Assembly: GCF_030009775.1 (NCBI RefSeq)
Contig: NZ_JASCTH010000047.1
Coordinates: 1-55,093, forward strand
Length of the DNA: 55,093 nt
Reading direction: 5' to 3'
Origin: Actinoplanes sandaracinus
GTDB lineage: Bacteria > Actinomycetota > Actinomycetes > Mycobacteriales > Micromonosporaceae
Program-made: the position numbers and the translations under genes
Notes under the pieces: generated by a model
The model's input: only the letters and a program-made list of their open reading frames with translations
What the model was told of the DNA's origin: nothing
Database searches by the model: none
In this document: positions 49,998-55,093 of the stretch, one piece after another
Numbering within the stretch: position 1 is the first letter of the stretch
Layout of the letters: each line of letters begins with the position of its first letter

Positions 49998-52900
49998 ATG
50001 TTCAGCGACCACCTGCCGCAGCGGGAAACCGGGGATTCACCGGACCGGTCCGTCGTGGTGGGCGGGCCGGGTGTGCGCGTGCTGCACGGGCTGGTGGGCC
50101 CCGACGGCGGCCTGAGCCTCTGGGCCGAGGACGCGACGGCCGCCGCCGGCTTCACCGCCGGCCGTGGAGCGGCGCCGGCGCACCCGTTCGCCGTGCCGGG
50201 CGACGCGCTGCCGGCGGGGCAGGCACGGGCCGGCGCCACGCTGACGCTCCCCTCGACCGGGTCGGGTCCGTTGCCGTCACCGCACCTGGGGTTGCCCGAG
50301 CGGCGCGGCGTGCCCCGGGCTCGGGCTTGGCGGGTGCCGGCGGTCAGTGTGCCGTTCGTCGACGTCGACCTGGTCGCCGAGTTCGAGGGCCGGGTCGCGC
50401 CGTCGGCGCAGTGGCTGGTCGAGCTGTGCGGGTTCGCGGCGGGCCTGGTCCGGCGCGGGCGGGTGCTGCCCGGCGTCCGCATCGGCGGCCGCAACCCGGT
50501 GGCGGGCTGGCGGCCGGTGGTGGCCGGCGGCGACGCGGTCCGGCACGCCGCCCTCCTCGACCGCATGCCCCCGGCCTGCCGTGCCGAGCAGCCGGTGTCC
50601 GGCGCCGCCGGGGCGCCGGCGGCCGACGTGCTGGCGGTCGCGCTGGAGCGGCTGGTCGACGGGCTGGTGCGGACCCGCCTGGCCGAGGCTGGGGTGACCC
50701 TCGCCGACTACGGGTGGCTGGCCGCCCTGACCGGGGAGCCCGAGTTCGAGGCGGCACCCGCGCTGGCCGACGAGCTGGCCGACCGGCTGGACGCCTGGTT
50801 CGAGCAGGCGGCGCGCGGCGCCGAGGTGCGACTCTGCTTCCGTCTCAGCGATCCGCGCGAGCACGAGCCGGTGATGCCCGACGACGTGCCGCTGCCGGAG
50901 GACGCGTGGCGGCTGGAGTTCCTGCTGCAGGCGGTCGACGAGCCGAGCGTGCTGGTCCCGGCCGCCGACGTGTGGCGTGACCGGTCGGCGCCGCTGCGCA
51001 GATGGACCTCGCACCCGCAGGAGCGGCTGCTCGCCGGGCTGGGGCGGGCCGCCCGCCTCTATCCCGATCTGGGCGAGGCGCTGCGCGGCACCCATCCCGG
51101 GCAGATGCTGCTCGACACCGAGGGCGCGCACCGGTTCCTGAGCCACGCCGCCCTGCTGGAGGACGCGGGCTACGGCGTGCTCCTGCCGGCCTGGTGGCGT
51201 CGCCGCCCCGACCTCGGGTTGTCGCTCGAGGTGCGCGGCCGCGACCCGGTCTCACATGTTCTCCGCGACCGGGCGGTCGGGCTGCGGGAGCTGGTCGATT
51301 ACCGGTGGGGGCTGGCGCTGGGCGGCCGCACCCTCACCGAGGACGACCTGGCCGACCTCGCCCGGGCCAAGGTGCCGCTGGTCCGGCTGCGCGGGCGGTG
51401 GGTGTTCCTCGATCCGGAGCGGCTCGCCGCCGGTCTGGCCTTCCTGCGGCGCGGCGGCGGGCGGATGACCGCGGGCGACGCGCTGCGGATGATGCGCCTG
51501 CTCCCGCCCGAGGGGCTCCCTCTGCCGGTGACCGACGCGCGCGGCGAGGGCTGGCTGGCCGACCTGCTGAGCGGGCGTCTCGACCAGCGCCTCGACGTGC
51601 TGCCACCACCCGAGGGCTTGGTCGGTGAGCTCCGGCCGTACCAGATCCGTGGTTTCTCCTGGCTCGCGTTCCTCGACTCGCTCGGGCTGGGGGCCTGCCT
51701 CGCCGACGACATGGGGCTCGGCAAGACCGTCCAGCTGCTGACGCTGCTGCTGCACCACCGGGAAGGCCCGGCTCTGCTGATCTGCCCGCTGTCGGTGCTC
51801 GGCAACTGGCAGCGCGAGGCCGGCCGGTTCGCGCCGTCGCTGCGAGTGCGGGTGCTGCACGGCGCCGACCGGGAAGACCCGGCCGTCCTCGCCGCCGAGG
51901 CCGACGTGGTGCTCACGACCTACGGCACCGCGGTGCGCGAGGCCGACGCGCTCGCCGCGATCTCCTGGGACCGGGTGGTGCTCGACGAGGCCCAGCACAT
52001 CAAGAACAGCGGCGGTTCGGCGGCCAAGGCGGTGCGCCGGTTCCCGGCCCGCAACCGGATCGCGCTGACCGGCACCCCGGTGGAGAACCGGCTGGCCGAG
52101 CTCTGGTCGATCCTCGACTTCGTCAACCCCGGCGTGCTGGCGTCGGCGCACACGTTCCGCGCCCGGTTCGCGGTCCCCGTCGAGAGATACGCGGACGAGG
52201 ACGCCGCCGCCCGCCTGCGCCATGCCACCCGGCCGTTCCTGCTGCGCCGCGCCAAGACCGATCATGCGATCGCCGCCGAGCTGCCGTCGAAACGGCACGT
52301 CCGGCACCTGTGCGGCATGACCACCGAGCAGGTCAGCCTCTACCGCGCGGTCCTCGACGAACTGGTGGAACGGCTCGCCGAACCGGGCGAGAAATGGCGC
52401 AAGGGCCTGGTCCTGGCCGCCATGACCAAGCTGAAACAGGCGTGCGTGCACCCGGCGCTCCTGCTCAAGGACGGTTCGCCGCTGCCCGGCCGATCCGGCA
52501 AGATCGACCGGCTGGAGGAGATCGTCGACCATGCGCTCGGAGCGGGGGAGAGCGTGCTGTGCTTCACCCAGTTCGCCCGGTTCGGCGCGATGCTCACCCC
52601 GCATCTGTCGGCACGATTCGGCGTGCCGGTGCGGTTCCTGCACGGCGGCACCTCGCGTGGCGCGCGCGACGCGATGGTCGCCGAATTCCAGGAGGCGAAG
52701 CAGCCCGGCGTGTTCGTGCTCTCGCTGAAAGCCGGCGGCACCGGGCTCAACCTGACGGCCGCCAACCACGTCGTACACGTGGACCGCTGGTGGAACCCGG
52801 CCACCGAGACCCAGGCCTCCGACCGTGCGTTCCGCATCGGGCAGCGCCGTGACGTGCACATCCACACCCTGGTCTGCCTCGGCACCCTGGAGGAGCGCAT

Positions 52901-53033
52901 CGACCGGGTGCTCGTCGACAAGGGCGTCCTCGCCGAACGCGTCGTCGGCACCGGCGAGGGCTGGCTCAGCGCCCTCTCCGCCCAGGAGATCCGCGACCTG
53001 TTCGCTCTCTCCCCGGAGGCGATCGTTGACTGA
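49998..53033 (+). CDS. SNF2-family DEAD/DEAH-box helicase
   Basis: The 1011-residue protein has a ~540-residue N-terminal region typical of bacterial SNF2 proteins. The ATPase lobe 1 follows with Walker A DDMGLGKTVQ (about residue 568) and DEAQ box VLDEAQHIKN (about 661). Lobe 2 contains VLCFTQFARFGAML, LSLKAGGTGLNLTAANHVVH and DRAFRIGQRRDVHIHTL. It should use ATP to translocate on DNA or remodel protein-DNA complexes. The ATG at 49998 begins a family-like N-terminus. It pairs with the downstream SWIM gene, as in many actinobacteria. Its 3' end is duplicated just after the stop. Confidence 0.95.
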   Translation: MFSDHLPQRETGDSPDRSVVVGGPGVRVLHGLVGPDGGLSLWAEDATAAAGFTAGRGAAPAHPFAVPGDALPAGQARAGATLTLPSTGSGPLPSPHLGLPERRGVPRARAWRVPAVSVPFVDVDLVAEFEGRVAPSAQWLVELCGFAAGLVRRGRVLPGVRIGGRNPVAGWRPVVAGGDAVRHAALLDRMPPACRAEQPVSGAAGAPAADVLAVALERLVDGLVRTRLAEAGVTLADYGWLAALTGEPEFEAAPALADELADRLDAWFEQAARGAEVRLCFRLSDPREHEPVMPDDVPLPEDAWRLEFLLQAVDEPSVLVPAADVWRDRSAPLRRWTSHPQERLLAGLGRAARLYPDLGEALRGTHPGQMLLDTEGAHRFLSHAALLEDAGYGVLLPAWWRRRPDLGLSLEVRGRDPVSHVLRDRAVGLRELVDYRWGLALGGRTLTEDDLADLARAKVPLVRLRGRWVFLDPERLAAGLAFLRRGGGRMTAGDALRMMRLLPPEGLPLPVTDARGEGWLADLLSGRLDQRLDVLPPPEGLVGELRPYQIRGFSWLAFLDSLGLGACLADDMGLGKTVQLLTLLLHHREGPALLICPLSVLGNWQREAGRFAPSLRVRVLHGADREDPAVLAAEADVVLTTYGTAVREADALAAISWDRVVLDEAQHIKNSGGSAAKAVRRFPARNRIALTGTPVENRLAELWSILDFVNPGVLASAHTFRARFAVPVERYADEDAAARLRHATRPFLLRRAKTDHAIAAELPSKRHVRHLCGMTTEQVSLYRAVLDELVERLAEPGEKWRKGLVLAAMTKLKQACVHPALLLKDGSPLPGRSGKIDRLEEIVDHALGAGESVLCFTQFARFGAMLTPHLSARFGVPVRFLHGGTSRGARDAMVAEFQEAKQPGVFVLSLKAGGTGLNLTAANHVVHVDRWWNPATETQASDRAFRIGQRRDVHIHTLVCLGTLEERIDRVLVDKGVLAERVVGTGEGWLSALSAQEIRDLFALSPEAIVD

Positions 53034-53118
53034 CCATCTCGCCGGCTGTCGGCCGGGTCGTGTTCTTCCGGAGGCGATCGTTGACTGACCACCTTGCCGG
53101 CCGTCGGCCCGGTCGTGT
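53013..53118. repeat. 55-bp direct repeat of the helicase gene end
   Basis: The 51 bases from 53013 (last codons and stop of the helicase gene plus 30 bases) recur at 53068 with four differences. Both copies include GGCGATCGTTGACTGACCA with the in-frame stop, so the protein itself is unchanged. Confidence 0.9.
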
Positions 53119-53211
53119 CGAGCGCTGCCGCGGCCGCCGCCGGTCATCGTGGCCGCGGGCGGTCGGCGCCTCCTCGCATGGCGGATCCGCCTCACGGAGC
53201 GGGGGTGGGTC

Positions 53212-54012
53212 ATGACCGATTTCCCGCTCGCCTTCCTGGGCATGTTCGAGGCGTTGCGCATGGGACCGACCTTCGCGCGGGGCCGGCGCGACGAGCGGGC
53301 CGGGCACGTGCGCAGCCTCACCGTCTCCGGCAGCCTGGTCGTCGCTCTGGTGCGCGGGCCGGACGATCCGGTCGCGTTCCGGTCGCGGATCGCGGTCCGC
53401 GCCTTCGGGGCGTCCGAGTGGGCGCGGGTGGAGACGGCCCTGGTCGCTGAGGCCCGGTTCGTGGCCGACCTGCTCGACGGACGGATGCCACCGGGTATCG
53501 AGGCGATCTTCGCCGGCGCGGGACTGGGCCTGCTGCCGCTCTCGCTCGACGAGGTGGCGATGGACTGCAGTTGCGAGCGGTGGCCGATGCCGTGCGCTCA
53601 TCTCGCCGCCACCTGCTACGCCCTGGCCAGGACGTTCGAGAGTGATCCGTTCGAGGTCTTCACGTGGCGCGGCCGGTCCCGCGACGAGCTGCTGATGCGC
53701 CTGCGGCGGCTGCGCGAGGCGGCCGCGACCGGAGCGGCGGGCGTCGACACCCCCGGCGCTGCGGCGTCCGATGGCGCCGATTCCGGGCGCGAGGTTCCGG
53801 AGCGCGACTCCCGGCCGCCGGCAGCATCGGACCCGGCCACCTTCTGGGGCCGGGCGCTCCAGCCGGAACCGGAGCCGGGGGGCCCCGGCGTGCGGCCGGA
53901 CGCGTTGCTCGACCAGCTCGACGCGCCGCCGATCACCCATCATGGACAGTCCGTCGTCGAGGTGCTGCGAGAGGCGTACCGCGCCTTGCCGGATAATCCG
54001 ACCCTCGATTGA
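53212..54012 (+). CDS. SWIM zinc-finger protein paired with the helicase
   Basis: The 266-residue protein carries a compact SWIM motif MDCSCERWPMPCAHLAATCY (CxC then CxH) near residue 120. Upstream is a region with RMGPTFARGRRDERAGHVRS and SLVVALVRG, found in SWIM partners of SNF2 helicases. The C-terminal third is disordered, followed by a short conserved-looking end. The ATG at 53212 was chosen for the GGGGGTGG before it; a GTG at 53149 in frame is possible and would add 21 residues. It is probably a DNA- or protein-binding cofactor of the helicase. Confidence 0.85.
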   Translation: MTDFPLAFLGMFEALRMGPTFARGRRDERAGHVRSLTVSGSLVVALVRGPDDPVAFRSRIAVRAFGASEWARVETALVAEARFVADLLDGRMPPGIEAIFAGAGLGLLPLSLDEVAMDCSCERWPMPCAHLAATCYALARTFESDPFEVFTWRGRSRDELLMRLRRLREAAATGAAGVDTPGAAASDGADSGREVPERDSRPPAASDPATFWGRALQPEPEPGGPGVRPDALLDQLDAPPITHHGQSVVEVLREAYRALPDNPTLD

Positions 54013-54352
54013 GGAGGGTCCGTAAGGGTGTGGGAATCCCGGTCTCCTATGGCCGGAATTGATTGCCGCTGTACGGATGGGACTGCTGTTGCGGCGGTGA
54101 CTTCCCTTGCCGTGCCCGCGTGGGGTTTGCGGACGAAAGAGGGCGTCGCGCTGCTCGGCGGGACCCTTATGTCCTGCGGCGAAAGACCAGGTCAGAGGAC
54201 TTTCGCTGGCTAAACGCGACGATGGCAACCCTGACTTTACGGACACCGGGCGGGTCGTCCGAACGGTCAGCTTTCCGGTAAATGGCCGATCCGGCTTTCG
54301 GCACCGTGATGGGCTACGCGTGTCATGGCGATTTGTCCTGAAAAGGTGTGAC
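54013..54352. other. 340-base leader/intergenic region
   Basis: No supported gene lies here. A 7-bp stem with a 14-base loop (54179-54185 with 54200-54206) and several weaker inverted repeats suggest a structured leader for the following secreted protein gene. No known riboswitch consensus could be matched. A short frame at 54028 has poor codon bias and was not accepted. Confidence 0.5.
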
Positions 54353-55093
54353 ATGAAAAACCCAAAGCGAATGCTAGCGGCAGCCGCCAGCATGAGCCTG
54401 GCGGCAGCGGCGCTGATCGGGGCTCCGGCTCCCAGCCACGCGGAACCAGCCGTCAAGGCGGCCGCCACCAAGAAGTCGACACAGACCCCGAACCAGACCC
54501 ACACGCAGATCCAGACGCAGACCCAGACCCAGAACCTCGGCTGGGACGACGACTACGTGGTCGGTTACTTCAGCTCCGAATGGCAGTGCAACAAGGCCGG
54601 CTGGTGGGGTGAGAAGTCCGGCGCCTGGGGTGACTACTACTGCTACCCGGCGTTCGTTCCCCGCTACGGCTGGGTGTGGGTCCTCGAGGTCGAAGAGGAC
54701 GACTGGTACTGGGACAACTGGATGGGCGGATGGCCCAGGGGCTGGCCCTACAGGCCTGCCTACCTGGTCCACGGGAACTACCACATCGGTGGCCCGTACA
54801 CGCATCCCTTCAAGTGGAAGAAGGGCATCAAGTACGGACCGCTGAAGGGCTTCCCGCACGGCTTCCCTAAGTGGAAGAAGCCCGGATTCCCGGGTGGTCC
54901 TGGCGGCGGTCCTGGCGGCGGTCCCGGTGGCGGTCCTGGCGGCGGTCCCGGTGGCGGTCCTGGCGGCGGTCCTGGCGGCGGTCCCGGTGGCGGTCCTGGC
55001 GGCGGTCCCGGTGGCGGTCCTGGCGGCGGTCCTGGCGGCGGTCCTGGCGGCGGTCCCGGTGGCGGTCCCGGTGGCGGTCCTGGCGGCGGTCCC
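54353..55093 (+). CDS. Secreted aromatic- and Gly/Pro-rich repeat protein (partial)
   Basis: The frame from ATG at 54353, preceded by AAAAGGTG, is open to the window end (247 codons) and is not closed. It has a signal peptide (MKNPKRMLAAAASMSLAAAA, cut near SHA), a Gln/Thr stretch (THTQIQTQTQTQTQ), then about 110 residues unusually rich in Trp, Tyr and Gly (GWWGEKSGAWGDYYCY, DDWYWDNWMGGWPRGWPY) with two Cys. A basic Lys/Trp/Pro/Phe stretch follows, and from residue 181 a pure Gly-Gly-Pro-Gly repeat. It looks like a structural or surface-coating protein; no family was recognised. The true length is unknown. Confidence 0.85.
   Translation, partial: MKNPKRMLAAAASMSLAAAALIGAPAPSHAEPAVKAAATKKSTQTPNQTHTQIQTQTQTQNLGWDDDYVVGYFSSEWQCNKAGWWGEKSGAWGDYYCYPAFVPRYGWVWVLEVEEDDWYWDNWMGGWPRGWPYRPAYLVHGNYHIGGPYTHPFKWKKGIKYGPLKGFPHGFPKWKKPGFPGGPGGGPGGGPGGGPGGGPGGGPGGGPGGGPGGGPGGGPGGGPGGGPGGGPGGGPGGGPGGGPGGGP
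54893..55093 (+). repeat. 12-bp coding tandem repeat (Gly-Gly-Pro-Gly)
   Basis: About 16-17 copies of the 12-base unit GGTCCTGGCGGC, or its variant GGTCCCGGTGGC, run to the window edge. The two codon variants occur in mixed order, mostly synonymous, so the protein repeat is perfect while the DNA varies. Confidence 0.95.

Noticed and set aside
54150..54352. Riboswitch (c-di-GMP or c-di-AMP class) before the GGPG protein
   Set aside because: A GCGACGATGGCAA segment is suggestive of GEMM, but the second conserved block and stem pattern are missing. A covariance-model search would decide.

Overview
The window is very GC-rich, with strong G/C bias at third codon positions, frequent GTG/TTG starts and many 4-base gene overlaps. 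It carries actinobacterial families (SNF2 helicase with SWIM partner, DUF6493, DUF5990, DUF6228, NADAR, a MerR-controlled operon) and many secreted glycan-active enzymes. This suggests a Micromonosporaceae member such as Actinoplanes. That assignment is inferred from gene content and style; no rRNA, tRNA or other phylogenetic marker was seen.

Layout. 0-6.4 kb: the 3' end of one gene with a strong terminator, short tandem repeats, a fragment of an IS5-type transposase fused in frame to a DUF6228-like gene, a decayed partial copy of the DUF6493 gene broken up by repeats, then the intact DUF6493 gene coupled to a SWIM zinc-finger gene. 6.5-15.3 kb: glucose-6-phosphate isomerase, an AlkZ-like winged-helix protein, a secreted GH18 chitinase, a secreted alpha/beta hydrolase, a NADAR protein overlapping an acyltransferase, and an NDK-like protein with no ordinary start codon. 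15.4-21.9 kb: a single-chain, asymmetric two-half ABC exporter, a membrane-anchored metallophosphoesterase, a P-loop kinase and an unrecognised protein.

22-34.7 kb is a surface-glycan locus. It has a deacetylase overlapping a GH26-like hydrolase on the plus strand, facing a six-gene minus-strand operon of three GT2 glycosyltransferases, a large multi-pass membrane protein with seven N-terminal DTVxxxLP repeats, a small membrane protein and a second GH26-like hydrolase. Divergently there is a 51-residue Cys/His protein, a sulfotransferase and a beta-propeller protein. The set looks able to assemble, sulfate, deacetylate and trim an extracellular polysaccharide, and is the best candidate for an undescribed system. 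35-42 kb: a soluble Ser/Thr kinase, an acetyltransferase, a tightly overlapped isochorismatase-like/MerR/aldo-keto reductase operon behind a textbook MerR-type promoter, a universal stress protein coupled to an amino acid permease, and a STAS-domain protein.

42.06-43.6 kb has no convincing gene and consists of several unrelated tandem-repeat arrays (28, 36, 84 and 86 bp) side by side. 43.6-49.4 kb: a cytochrome P450, a secreted GH9 cellulase with a CebR/CelR-like operator inside its first codons, and an ATP-grasp/esterase pair. 49.5-55.1 kb: DUF5990, an SNF2-family helicase with a SWIM partner, a duplicated helicase gene end, and the start of a secreted, aromatic-rich protein ending in a long Gly-Gly-Pro-Gly array that runs off the window.
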